Below, piece after piece: positions 34,401 to 41,750 of a stretch of 64,000 nt of DNA; position 1 is the stretch's first letter, and every line of letters begins with the position of its first letter. The DNA comes from Calditrichota bacterium (lineage in GTDB: Bacteria > CLD3). The translations under genes and the position numbers were made by a program. The notes under the pieces are model-generated. The model did no database searches. It was not told the DNA's origin and saw only the letters and a list, made by a program, of their open reading frames with translations. The DNA lies in the NCBI GenBank assembly GCA_008501735.1, contig QQUF01000040.1, positions 134,431-198,430 of the forward strand. The letters are read 5' to 3'.

Positions 34401-35215
34401 ACATTTTCGTTAGATTTTATTACGGTTTTTTCCAAATCTTCAAGAGATTTTATGTAGCCAACTCCACGAATGACGTATTCAACTTGGTTAATTTCAATTG
34501 TTTTTGCACCAACGTCAACGTTTGAATTTCGGATTGCGGTGTAAACTTCATTCAAGTTTACATTAAAATTTCTCATTGCATCTGGGTCAACGTCAATTTG
34601 GTATTCTTTGACAAATCCTCCAACCGAAGCAACTTCTGCAACTCCTTCCGCTGAACTTAGTGCGTAACGAACGTAGTAATCCTGAATAGAACGCAATTCG
34701 TGTAAATCCCAACCTCCAGTTACATTTCCATTTTCGTCTTGACCTTCCAAAGTGTACCAAAAAACTTGTCCAAGTGGAGTTGCGTCAGGTCCCAGAGTTG
34801 GTGAAACATTTTCGGGTAAAGTTCCTTTGGGTAAAGAATTTAATTTTTCCAAAACTCTTGAACGAGACCAGTAAAATTCCACGTCCTCTTTGAAAATCAA
34901 ATAAATCGAAGAAAAGCCAAACATCGAAAATGAGCGTATTGATTTAACTCCGGGAATTCCAAGTAAAGCAGTTGTGAGTGGATAAGAAATTTGGTCTTCT
35001 ACGTCTTGAGGAGATTTCCCTTTCCATTCTGTAAAAATGATTTGTTGATTTTCTCCAATGTCAGGAATCGCATCAACTCTTACAGGATTTCTTGGAAGGA
35101 TTCCTAAATCGTAGTCGAAAGGAGCAACAATTAATCCCCAAGCAATTGTGAAAAGCAGTAAAAGAATTACTACTAATTTATTTTCAAGGCAAAATCTGAT
35201 TAATTTATCTAACAT
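31487..35215 (-). CDS. cusA: CusA/CzcA-type heavy-metal RND efflux pump, inner-membrane subunit
   Basis: A 1242-residue proton-driven pump. HME-RND hallmarks are the start MLDKLIRFCLENKLVVILLL, VDAIPDIGENQQIIFTEW and GIPGVKSIRSFSMFGFSSIY, then the TM4 stretch AIAIGTMVDMGIVVTENI with the proton-relay acidic residue and the late AGKRRIRPCLMTTATTLLAL. Together with downstream-encoded CusB and CusC homologues it would export Cu+/Ag+ (or Zn2+/Co2+) across both membranes. It is about 200 residues longer than E. coli CusA because of an insert near residues 525-680 with extra hydrophobic helices. It starts 4 bp after cusB. Confidence 0.93.
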   Translation of the reverse strand: MLDKLIRFCLENKLVVILLLLFTIAWGLIVAPFDYDLGILPRNPVRVDAIPDIGENQQIIFTEWKGKSPQDVEDQISYPLTTALLGIPGVKSIRSFSMFGFSSIYLIFKEDVEFYWSRSRVLEKLNSLPKGTLPENVSPTLGPDATPLGQVFWYTLEGQDENGNVTGGWDLHELRSIQDYYVRYALSSAEGVAEVASVGGFVKEYQIDVDPDAMRNFNVNLNEVYTAIRNSNVDVGAKTIEINQVEYVIRGVGYIKSLEDLEKTVIKSNENVPILIKDIATVNLGPALRRGILDKEGAEAVGGVVVTRYGGNPLEVIKNVKQKISEIETGLPQKTLSDGTVSKVKIVPFYDRTGLINETLGTLNSALTEEILVTIIVILVMVGHFYSSILISLLLPIAVLMCFIGMKLFDIEANIVALSGIAIAIGTMVDMGIVVTENILRHLEKSEENDNKLEVIFKATSEVGSAILTAIATTVISFLPIFTMEAAEGKLFRPLAYTKTFALIASVIVALTMIPPFAQLLFTGKIKSDSLKKSLNGILVLLGIYSLVTLSILLGLILITFGLYKIFESKLPKVVAEHSSLAVNIFAISLVVYFLTKHWLPLGVEAGILLNLLFVGILIFGVLFLFKYFIRIYPNLLFWTLENKSKFLILVSGIVLSGFMVWLGVEKTVGKIIPNFAKENKIYSTIIHEFPGLGKEFMPSLDEGSYLFMPTTMPHASIGEALDVIQKLDKQIKSVPEVELVVGKLGRADSPLDPAPISMVETIVNYKPEYNVDKNGNKINYKFENGEYERDSEENLIENEDGLPFRNWRPEIKSPDDIWKEIVKVAKIPGTTSAPKLQPIAARIVMLQSGMRAPIGIKVKGPNLETIERFGLELEKLLKEVPSVEPASVFADRIVGKPYLEIRIDRDEIARYGISIRQVQNVIEVAIGGKTITTSVEGRERYPIRVRYQRELRDDIESLGKILVPTPEGVQIPLIQLASVEYVRGPQVIKSEDTFLVGYVLLDKKDGFAEVEVVEEADEFLKGKIRSGELIVPDGVSYKFAGNYENQIRSEKKLAVVLPLALFIIFLILYFQFKSVSTTALVFSGILVAWSGGFLMIWLYDQSWFLNFSLLGFNLREVFNIFPVNLSVAVWVGFIALFGIATDDGVVMATYLEQSFKDKANLTKQQIRDLVLEAGKRRIRPCLMTTATTLLALIPILTSTGRGSDIMVPMAIPSFGGMVIALVTLFVVPVLYSWIKEIRLTS

Positions 35216-35219
35216 TTTA

Positions 35220-37070
35220 TTACTCGATTTTTTCTAAAATTTCACCGCAACTGAACATTCTTGAGCCAAAATAAGGATTTTCAATTTCACTTCTTTCAGC
35301 TAACCAAGTTGCACCTTTGTTTCCAAAAGCCATTGGACATTTTGCAATAAAAACAACATTCTCAGCACCAAACATTTTTACAATTTTCGTTATTGTTTGG
35401 GAGAAAGGGGAAAAATATTTTCTTTGAGTTTCTAAGTCTTCTGAGTGAGAAAAGTGTTCTGAATCTTTGCGAAGTTGAGCAATTAAATTAAACCACTTTG
35501 TTCGATTAAGTTTATCCAAAAGTTCAATGTTGCAATCTTCAAAATCTGCCAAAATATTCTTTGCTAAATGTTTAGAGTGTTTGCTTTGGTCTTTGGAAAG
35601 TGCTTTTTGTAACGAAAAGTAAGATTCCAAAGAAATTGAGATTTGTTTGCGAAATTCTAAAGGAGAGTTCGCATTTAAAGTTTCAGACCTGACAGGTTTT
35701 AAAAACCTGTCAGGTCTATTTTCACTCATCATACTTGGTTTGGCAACGATTTGGAGAGCAGAGTCAATTTTGAAAGCACCGTTTGTAACAACTTCTTCGC
35801 CTTCTTGTAATCCATTTTTAATTACATAAAAATCTCCTGCACGAACTCCGAGATTTACTTCTCTTCCTTCAAAAGTTGGTTCATTTTTATTTGTAACTTT
35901 AACGTAAACTATTGCTCTTTTACCTGTAATCAAAACTGCTGATTTAGGGACAACCAAAGGTGCGTGAGTTTTTTGTTCTTTGTCAGCGAATCCCAATTTT
36001 TCTGCTTTTACTAAACTCATTCCACAGATGTCGCAATTCCCGGGATTGTTTTTAACGATTTCAGGATGCATCGGAGAAATCCATTTTCCTTCAAGGGAAT
36101 TCTCGATGACTGAACCGTCTTCTGTAACTGTTGCTTTCAAAGTTGCTTTCACAAACATTTCAGGTTTTAATTTTTCGTCTTTGTTCACAACATTGAGGCG
36201 AACTTTTACAGTTCGTGTTTTTGGATTTAAAGTCGGTTCGATGAATGCAACTCTTCCTGTAAAAACTTCACTTGGGAACGCCGTTACACTAAATTCGACT
36301 TTTTGTCCGTAGTGTAAAAATTGTAAATCGGATTCGTAAGCATCAAGAAAAACCCAGACTTTTGAAAAATCTGCAATTTGGTAAAGTGGAGAACCTTCTT
36401 TGACGTAAATTCCTTCCGTTGCACTTTTGTGAATCACAATTCCGTCAATTTCAGAATTAACAATTAAGTTTTGTTTTACTTTTTTAGTCTTTTCAAGTTC
36501 TTGAATTTGTTCAGAACTTACACCGAGAATCTCAAGTTTCTTTCGTGCCGATTTCTTTTGACTTTCAGAATTAGCGAATTGAAATGTTTGTAAAAATTCC
36601 TCTTGAGCAGAGACGAGTTCAGGACTGTAAATTTCTACCAAATGGTCACCTTTTCGCACTCGGACTCCAGTGTAGTCAACAAAAAGTCTTTCAAGTCTGC
36701 CGTTAGTCCAAGCGGAAATAGTTTTGACTTTGGTTTCATCGAGGACGATTTTTCCAACCATTCGGACTTCAACATCAACAAATTTTCTTTCAATTTTTGT
36801 TGTTTGTATTTCTGCAAGTTTCATCGCCGATTCGGACATTTTGATTTCTCTTTCATTGCCTTCTTCGGAAGTGTCTTCAACAAGCGGAATCAAATCCATT
36901 CTACAAATCGGGCAAAGTCCCGGTTTAGGTAAACGAACTTGTGGATGCATTGAACAAGTCCAAATTGTTGTGTTTGTTATTGAATCAGTTTCTGTTTGTG
37001 AGTGGTTGTGTTCTTCTTTTTTCTCACCACAAGCAACGAGAAACATCAAAAAAATTATTAAAATCTTCAT
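35220..37070 (-). CDS. cusB: CusB-type periplasmic adaptor with two heavy-metal-binding domains
   Basis: A 616-residue membrane-fusion lipoprotein (signal ending FLMFLVACGE). It has an N-terminal metal-binding module (TCSMHPQVRLPKPGLCPICR), then the adaptor hairpin, lipoyl and beta-barrel domains. A second metal module (SPMHPEIVKNNPGNCDICGM, about 335-360) is inserted in the membrane-proximal part, and a DUF3347-type domain lies at about 460-610. It links pump and outer-membrane channel. An exact 33-bp palindrome lies in the frame at 35685-35717, adding 11 residues (RPDRFLKPVRS) in the linker before DUF3347. Confidence 0.92.
   Translation of the reverse strand: MKILIIFLMFLVACGEKKEEHNHSQTETDSITNTTIWTCSMHPQVRLPKPGLCPICRMDLIPLVEDTSEEGNEREIKMSESAMKLAEIQTTKIERKFVDVEVRMVGKIVLDETKVKTISAWTNGRLERLFVDYTGVRVRKGDHLVEIYSPELVSAQEEFLQTFQFANSESQKKSARKKLEILGVSSEQIQELEKTKKVKQNLIVNSEIDGIVIHKSATEGIYVKEGSPLYQIADFSKVWVFLDAYESDLQFLHYGQKVEFSVTAFPSEVFTGRVAFIEPTLNPKTRTVKVRLNVVNKDEKLKPEMFVKATLKATVTEDGSVIENSLEGKWISPMHPEIVKNNPGNCDICGMSLVKAEKLGFADKEQKTHAPLVVPKSAVLITGKRAIVYVKVTNKNEPTFEGREVNLGVRAGDFYVIKNGLQEGEEVVTNGAFKIDSALQIVAKPSMMSENRPDRFLKPVRSETLNANSPLEFRKQISISLESYFSLQKALSKDQSKHSKHLAKNILADFEDCNIELLDKLNRTKWFNLIAQLRKDSEHFSHSEDLETQRKYFSPFSQTITKIVKMFGAENVVFIAKCPMAFGNKGATWLAERSEIENPYFGSRMFSCGEILEKIE
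35685..35717. repeat. 33-bp perfect palindrome inside cusB (palindromic element, family C)
   Basis: AGACCTGACAGGTTTT at 35685-35700 is exactly mirrored at 35702-35717 around one A. It is 33 bp, exactly 11 codons, and translates on the minus strand as RPDRFLKPVRS without breaking the frame. A sister palindrome with a compensated arm change lies between genes at 50056-50086. Confidence 0.85.
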
Positions 37071-37082
37071 TGTTTTAACTTT

Positions 37083-38312
37083 TTAGTTTGTAATCATTTT
37101 TAGTTTTGCTAATGAAATTGCTTTTTTAGTTTTCGCCATTTCAAGGTTTAGTTCAAATTCGAGAAGAGTTTTTTGTGCGTCAATTAAATTCAAAAAATCA
37201 AGTTTCCCGTTTTGGTAAGCCGTTTTGGTAACCTCAAGGTTTTGCTTTTCTTTTGGAATTAAAGTATTTTCGTAAAGTGTAATTTTTCTTTCTGAATCTT
37301 CAATTTCAAAGAAAAGTGATTCTGTTTCAAATTCAAATTTGTTCAATTGATTTTGTTTTTTTTGCTCAACTGAATTTTGTCTAAACTTTGATTCACGGAC
37401 TTTTGCAGAATATTTCTCACGCCAAATCGGAACGCTAATTCCAAACATTAACATCAAAGGGTCTTTTCCGTCGTCTTTTAACTGAGTCGTTCCTGATTCT
37501 GTAAAAGCGTAATCGATTCCAAAAGTGAAGTTTGGGTAAAAATCTTTTTCTGAAAGTTTGGTTTTGGCTTTTTCTTTTTCAACCAAAAATTCTAAAGACT
37601 TGATGTTTGGATTTTGCAAAATCTCTGTTTTAAGTAGTTCCTTGTTCAAAGTTAGATTCTCAAAAACAAGTTTTACTTCTGGTAAAATGGCATTTGAAGA
37701 ACGGTTTAAAAGGAAATTCAAGTTTGCTTGTCTAACTTTAAGCAGTTGGTTTAAAGTTTTGATTCTGTCTTTCAATTTCTCAATTTGAATTTCAGTTTGG
37801 ATTAGATTCGCAAAACTTGTTTTGTTGTTTTCATACTTTGATTTTGTAACCGTAAGAATGTCTTCAAGCAAAAGCAAATTTTCTTGTGAGATTTTGATTT
37901 GAATCTGTGAGAAATAAAGTTCAAAGTAAGCCTTTTTCACTTCAAAAAATAGCTTAACCTTTTCCCAGTCAAGTTCTTGTTTTAAAGATTCAGCTTCTTT
38001 TAAAACAACTTTTTCAGCAAGGTCAAGTTTACCGAAAAACGGGAATTTTTGACTCAAACTAAGTTTTGCTTTTTGAGGTCCGACTTTGGTTTCTACTTCT
38101 TTGACAAAGTATGAAAAACTCAAAGTTGGGTCAGGTAAGGAACCGACTTGTGGAACTCTTTCAAGACTTGCTTTCCACGAATGGAATTTTGCTTTTAGAG
38201 AAGGGTTGTTTTCAGCTGAAAATTCCAAAAGTTCTTGTAAAGTTGAGTTTTGTGAGATTTCCTGCCCAAATAAATTTAATGGGATTAGAAGGATTAAAAT
38301 TATGAGAAACAT
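37083..38312 (-). CDS. cusC: CusC/TolC-type outer-membrane efflux protein
   Basis: A 409-residue outer-membrane factor with a signal peptide (FLIILILLIPLNLFGQ). It is made of two OEP repeats with long alpha-helical stretches (for example KLSLSQKFPFFGKLDLAEKV, which contains the family's QxFPxFGK motif) and the second-repeat NPNIKSLE. It forms the trimeric exit duct for the RND pump. It is the first gene of a three-gene unit with cusB (12-bp gap) and cusA. A sigma-54-type promoter and two palindromic operators lie directly upstream, in the 150 bp before the P-type ATPase stop. Confidence 0.9.
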   Translation of the reverse strand: MFLIILILLIPLNLFGQEISQNSTLQELLEFSAENNPSLKAKFHSWKASLERVPQVGSLPDPTLSFSYFVKEVETKVGPQKAKLSLSQKFPFFGKLDLAEKVVLKEAESLKQELDWEKVKLFFEVKKAYFELYFSQIQIKISQENLLLLEDILTVTKSKYENNKTSFANLIQTEIQIEKLKDRIKTLNQLLKVRQANLNFLLNRSSNAILPEVKLVFENLTLNKELLKTEILQNPNIKSLEFLVEKEKAKTKLSEKDFYPNFTFGIDYAFTESGTTQLKDDGKDPLMLMFGISVPIWREKYSAKVRESKFRQNSVEQKKQNQLNKFEFETESLFFEIEDSERKITLYENTLIPKEKQNLEVTKTAYQNGKLDFLNLIDAQKTLLEFELNLEMAKTKKAISLAKLKMITN

Positions 38313-38347
38313 TTATTCAAGTATCCAAATTAATTTTCAATTCAATT

Positions 38348-38363
38348 TCCAAGTTTCGTGCCA
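38348..38363 (-). promoter_or_regulatory. Sigma-54-type -24/-12 promoter in front of cusCBA
   Basis: On the minus strand the sequence is TGGCAC-GAAAC-TTGGA. The -24 element is exact and the spacing is the canonical five bases; the -12 element has GG where the consensus has GC. It ends 36 bp before the cusC start codon, leaving a leader of about 25 nt. A near-identical element precedes the other metal operon. Confidence 0.75.
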
Positions 38364-38411
38364 AAAAGATAAACCGTTTTAATGAAGATTAGCAATGATT
38401 TTTGAAAACAA

Positions 38412-38429
38412 GTGTAGAATATTCTCCAC
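38412..38429. promoter_or_regulatory. Palindromic operator 1 upstream of cusC
   Basis: GTGTAGAATATTCTCCAC is centred on GAATATTC and shares the TGTnGAATATTCT core with 38446-38462 and 41721-41736. It lies about 50 bp upstream of the -24 element, where an enhancer-binding protein would sit. Confidence 0.65.
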
Positions 38430-38445
38430 TTGGTGTAGAGATTAA

Positions 38446-38462
38446 TGTGGAATATTCTAAAC
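38446..38462. promoter_or_regulatory. Palindromic operator 2 upstream of cusC
   Basis: TGTGGAATATTCTAAAC is the second copy, 33-34 bp (about three helical turns) from the first, so both would be on one face of the DNA. It abuts the stop codon of the P-type ATPase gene. Confidence 0.62.
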
Positions 38463-40589
38463 TCAAATTATCATTTTCTTAAGTCTAAGCGAATTTAGAA
38501 TAACTGAGACAGAACTAAAGCTCATTGCAGCTGCCGCAATCATTGGACTTAGAAGAATTCCAAAAAAAGGATAAAAAATTCCTGCCGCAATTGGAATTCC
38601 AAGAGCATTGTAAAAAAAAGCAAAAAATAAATTTTGTTTAATGTTTGACACTGTTTGGTGACTCAAATGTCTTGCTTGTAAAATCCCTCTTAAATCACCT
38701 TTTACCAAAGTTATTCCTGCACTTTCCATCGCAACATCTGTTCCTGTTCCCATTGCGATTCCAACCTGAGCTTGTGCTAAAGCTGGAGCATCATTAATTC
38801 CATCTCCTGACATTGCAACAATTGCATTTTCATTTTGTAATTTTTTGACAATTTCAGCCTTTTGATGAGGTAAAACACCACCAATAACATTGCTAATTCC
38901 AAGTTTTTGTGCAACCGTTTCAGTTGTTGTCTGACTATCTCCTGAAAGTAAAACAATTTTTATCCCTTCATCTTGTAAACCTTTTATTGCCTCAACAGTT
39001 GTATCTTTGATTGGGTCAATTATCCCAATAATTCCACTAATTAATGAATCAATTCCAATTAGAATTACAGTTTGCCCGTCTTTTCTTAAAGTTTCGATTT
39101 CCTCATTGAAATCGCTGAAATCAATTTTGAAATCAATCATTAGTTGCTCATTTCCAAGCAAAACAACAGAGTTATTGACTTTGCCTTTGATTCCTTTACC
39201 TGTAAATGATTCAAAATCAGTGGCATTTGTAATCTGGATTCCTCTTTCTTTTGCTCCTTGAATAATTGCTTCGGCTAAAGGGTGTTCACTTCCTTTTTCC
39301 AAACTTGCAGTCATTTTTAGAAGGTATTCTTCATCTATATTTTTGACAGTTCTCACAGTAATTAACTTGGGCTTTCCTTCTGTAAGAGTTCCTGTTTTAT
39401 CGACAACAATTGTATCGACTTTACGCATAATTTCAATAGCTTCGGCATTTTTGAACAAAATTCCTTTTGTTGCACCTTTTCCTGTACCAACCATAATTGA
39501 CATTGGAGTTGCAAGACCTAATGCACAAGGGCAAGCAATAATTAAAACCGAAATTGCATTAATCAAAGCAAAAGCTAAACTTGGCTCAGGTCCCCAAATC
39601 GCCCAAATTATAAAAGTAAAAAGAGAAATTAAAATTACCGTTGGGACAAAATAACCTGAAACTGTGTCAACAATTTTTTGAATTGGAGCACGACTTCTTT
39701 GAGCTTCTGAAACCATCGAAATTATTTTTGAAAGCAAAGTATCAGAGCCAATTTTTTCCGCTTTAATTATTAATGAACCTGTTCCATTAATTGTCGCACC
39801 AATTACTTTGTTACCAATTTCTTTTTGGACAGGAATTGATTCGCCTGTAACCATTGATTCATCAATTGTACTAAGACCTTCAATGACAATTCCATCAACG
39901 GGAATTTTTTCTCCCGGTCTTACACGCAAATCATCGTTAATCTTAATTAATTCTAAACTTACTTCCTCTTCTGAGCCATCAGAATTAATTCTTTTTGCAG
40001 TTTTTGGAGCTAAGTCCAACAATTTTTTGATTGCTTGGCTGGTTTGGCTTCGAGCTTTTAATTCAAGAACTTGTCCAAGCAAAATTAAAGTAACAATGAC
40101 TGCACCCGCTTCAAAGTAAACTTCAACTTGACCAAGTTCATTTCGGAAAGAATTAGGGAAAATTTCAGGAAAAATTGAGGCAACTAAACTGTAAATAAAA
40201 GCAATACTTACACCAAGTCCAATTAATGTAAACATATTTAGGCTTTTATTTTTTACGGATTGAATTGCCTTTTCATAAAATGGAAAAGCTGACCAAGTGG
40301 CAATTGGTATTGCAAGAATTAATTCAGTCCAAACCCGAAAGTTCTGAGAGAATAACTGAGAAATTGGCTTATTCGGTAACAAATCTCCCATAGCAATTAT
40401 AAAAATTGGAATTGTTAGTACTGTCGAAAACCAAAACCTTTTCGACATACTTTTAAGTTCCAAATTGTCTTCATCATCAATACTAATCTCCTTCAATTCC
40501 AAATTCATTCCACATTTTGGACAATTTCCAAAAGTTTCCTGTTGAATTTCCGGATGCATAGGACAAGTATAAATTTTTTTGTTTGGCAT
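38463..40589 (-). CDS. copA: Copper-type P1B ATPase
   Basis: A 708-residue metal-pumping ATPase. The N-terminus has a [20 protein letters not shown] heavy-metal module instead of the usual HMA domains. The transmembrane metal site is [10 protein letters not shown] (CPC class, monovalent Cu/Ag). [11 protein letters not shown] holds the phosphorylated Asp, SEHPLAEAI is the P1B-specific HP locus, and [13 protein letters not shown] is the hinge. Eight hydrophobic segments fit P1B topology. It would export Cu+ from the cytoplasm. It is the last gene of the unit that starts at 41485, 24 bp after the DUF2231 gene. The symbol follows the general Cu-ATPase family. Confidence 0.94.
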   Translation of the reverse strand: MPNKKIYTCPMHPEIQQETFGNCPKCGMNLELKEISIDDEDNLELKSMSKRFWFSTVLTIPIFIIAMGDLLPNKPISQLFSQNFRVWTELILAIPIATWSAFPFYEKAIQSVKNKSLNMFTLIGLGVSIAFIYSLVASIFPEIFPNSFRNELGQVEVYFEAGAVIVTLILLGQVLELKARSQTSQAIKKLLDLAPKTAKRINSDGSEEEVSLELIKINDDLRVRPGEKIPVDGIVIEGLSTIDESMVTGESIPVQKEIGNKVIGATINGTGSLIIKAEKIGSDTLLSKIISMVSEAQRSRAPIQKIVDTVSGYFVPTVILISLFTFIIWAIWGPEPSLAFALINAISVLIIACPCALGLATPMSIMVGTGKGATKGILFKNAEAIEIMRKVDTIVVDKTGTLTEGKPKLITVRTVKNIDEEYLLKMTASLEKGSEHPLAEAIIQGAKERGIQITNATDFESFTGKGIKGKVNNSVVLLGNEQLMIDFKIDFSDFNEEIETLRKDGQTVILIGIDSLISGIIGIIDPIKDTTVEAIKGLQDEGIKIVLLSGDSQTTTETVAQKLGISNVIGGVLPHQKAEIVKKLQNENAIVAMSGDGINDAPALAQAQVGIAMGTGTDVAMESAGITLVKGDLRGILQARHLSHQTVSNIKQNLFFAFFYNALGIPIAAGIFYPFFGILLSPMIAAAAMSFSSVSVILNSLRLKKMII

Positions 40590-40613
40590 ATCTGCACCTA
40601 TAGATTAATTGCA

Positions 40614-41126
40614 TTAATGTTTATGGTCGCGTTCTTCCTCGTGTTTATGGTCATCGTGATGAACTGAATCTTGCTCATTTTGAGTAGTATTAACTCCGTG
40701 TCCATAATTAAAAACTAAATTCGCTCCAATGTCTGCACCGTAAATTAATAGAGAAGAAATTATGAGAAGCGATAAGATGAGAGTTTTCCTAAGGAACTTA
40801 ATATCATATTTTTGTGATAAAAAAGTTGTGATTGCTGTTAGGACTAAAATTCCACTCATACAAATCATAATATCTCTATGAGAATGCACAATATTATGTC
40901 CGGGAGCACTGTGTCCGAAAAAATCTGTGTCTTTAAAACCACTCAAAACTGCGATAATTGCCATAAAAGCTCCTGAATAAATTAACCATTCAGCAAACTT
41001 TTTAAACCTTTCATCTTTTTTGAAAATGAAAATAATTTCCATAACTAATGCACCAATTACAAATGCAATTGGAAAATGCACGAAAATCGGATGGATTGCG
41101 TTTATATTTTGAAAACCTTCAAGCAT
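40614..41126 (-). CDS. DUF2231-family membrane protein with His-rich tail
   Basis: A 170-residue protein with four hydrophobic segments. The first helices carry the DUF2231 pattern AIHPIFVHFPIAFVIGALV, with two conserved histidines. A C-terminal tail (SVHHDDHKHEEERDHKH) is exceptionally rich in His, Asp and Glu and could bind metal. DUF2231 proteins recur beside copper- and haem-handling genes but have no defined activity. It lies between the Met/His-rich protein and the copper ATPase in one minus-strand unit, so a role in metal handling in the membrane is likely by context. Confidence 0.8.
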   Translation of the reverse strand: MLEGFQNINAIHPIFVHFPIAFVIGALVMEIIFIFKKDERFKKFAEWLIYSGAFMAIIAVLSGFKDTDFFGHSAPGHNIVHSHRDIMICMSGILVLTAITTFLSQKYDIKFLRKTLILSLLIISSLLIYGADIGANLVFNYGHGVNTTQNEQDSVHHDDHKHEEERDHKH

Positions 41127-41149
41127 TGAATTTCTTTATTTTTAAAATA

Positions 41150-41485
41150 TTAGTGTTTGTGGTTGCTGTGAGTGTCTTTTTCTTTTGAATCAGAATCGTC
41201 TTTATGCATCATTCCTTCCATCATTTTCATCATAGTAGAATGCATTTCGCCATCTTTCATCATCATTTTACACATTTTCATCATTTCATCTTTTTTGCCG
41301 TGCATTGTTTCCATCATTTTGGACATCATTTCCATTCTCATTTCCGGATTTGTGGCAATGTGATTCATTACTTGTTCAGTTTTTTTTGAGTCTTTCATTA
41401 ACTCTTTAACATCGTCTGAACCAGCTTGTAAATTTTGGATTAATGCAAATCCAATTAAGAATGAAACAAAGATTAATGTTTTCAT
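41150..41485 (-). CDS. Exported Met/His-rich putative metal-binding protein
   Basis: A protein of about 111 residues. I use the ATG at 41485 (MKTLIFVSFLIGFALIQNLQA) because AGGAG lies just before it and a clean signal peptide follows; the longer frame from 41539 would bury the leader. The mature part is rich in Met (MRMEMMSKMMETMHGKKDEM), with a single CKMMM and a tail DTHSNHKH, typical of periplasmic Cu+/Ag+ buffers. It is not a recognisable CusF or CopC fold. It is the first gene of the ATPase unit and lies behind a sigma-54-type promoter. Confidence 0.8.
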   Translation of the reverse strand: MKTLIFVSFLIGFALIQNLQAGSDDVKELMKDSKKTEQVMNHIATNPEMRMEMMSKMMETMHGKKDEMMKMCKMMMKDGEMHSTMMKMMEGMMHKDDSDSKEKDTHSNHKH

Positions 41486-41552
41486 TTTGAACTCCTGTAA
41501 AAGTTTAGTTTTTAGTTTATCAAAATACCACTGAAACATTTTTATTTAAACA

Positions 41553-41589
41553 AAGGCACCTTGGATTTTGGAAAGAAACAAGGTGCCTT
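41553..41589. repeat. 11-bp stem hairpin in the leader of the copper ATPase unit
   Basis: AAGGCACCTTG at 41553-41563 pairs exactly with CAAGGTGCCTT at 41579-41589 around a 15-nt loop. If transcription starts near 41612 on the minus strand, this hairpin is in the 5' leader about 70 nt before the start codon. There is no T-run directly behind it in either direction. Confidence 0.6.
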
Positions 41590-41622
41590 CAAAAAAATGG
41601 TTTTGGGAGCGATTAATTTTCT

Positions 41623-41638
41623 TCCAATATTTGTGCCA
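41623..41638 (-). promoter_or_regulatory. Sigma-54-type -24/-12 promoter in front of the copper ATPase unit
   Basis: The minus-strand sequence is TGGCAC-AAATA-TTGGA. It differs from the cusCBA element only in the five spacer bases, including the same GG in place of GC at -12. It is about 138 bp upstream of the first start codon and about 85 bp downstream of the palindrome at 41721-41736, a normal enhancer distance. Confidence 0.75.
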
Positions 41639-41720
41639 AAATCATTTATAGAAAATTAGTCAAGTAAAAAGCAAATCATTGTAACTTTAGAGGTCTCATT
41701 GGAGAAATAGCTACAACTAC

Positions 41721-41736
41721 TGTTGAATATTCTACA
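41721..41736. promoter_or_regulatory. Palindromic operator between the divergent metal units
   Basis: TGTTGAATATTCTACA is the most symmetric of three copies of TGTnGAATATTCTnnA. It sits 15 bp before the kinase ATG on the plus strand and upstream of the sigma-54-type promoter on the minus strand. One bound regulator could therefore activate the efflux genes and limit its own operon. Confidence 0.68.
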
Positions 41737-41750
41737 ATTTTGGAGTAATA

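Noticed and set aside
41204-41389. His-rich plus-strand frame (HHSFHHFHHS...) that looks metal-binding
   Set aside because: It is the complement of the Met-rich coding sequence on the minus strand (ATG read backwards gives CAT, His); no ribosome site.
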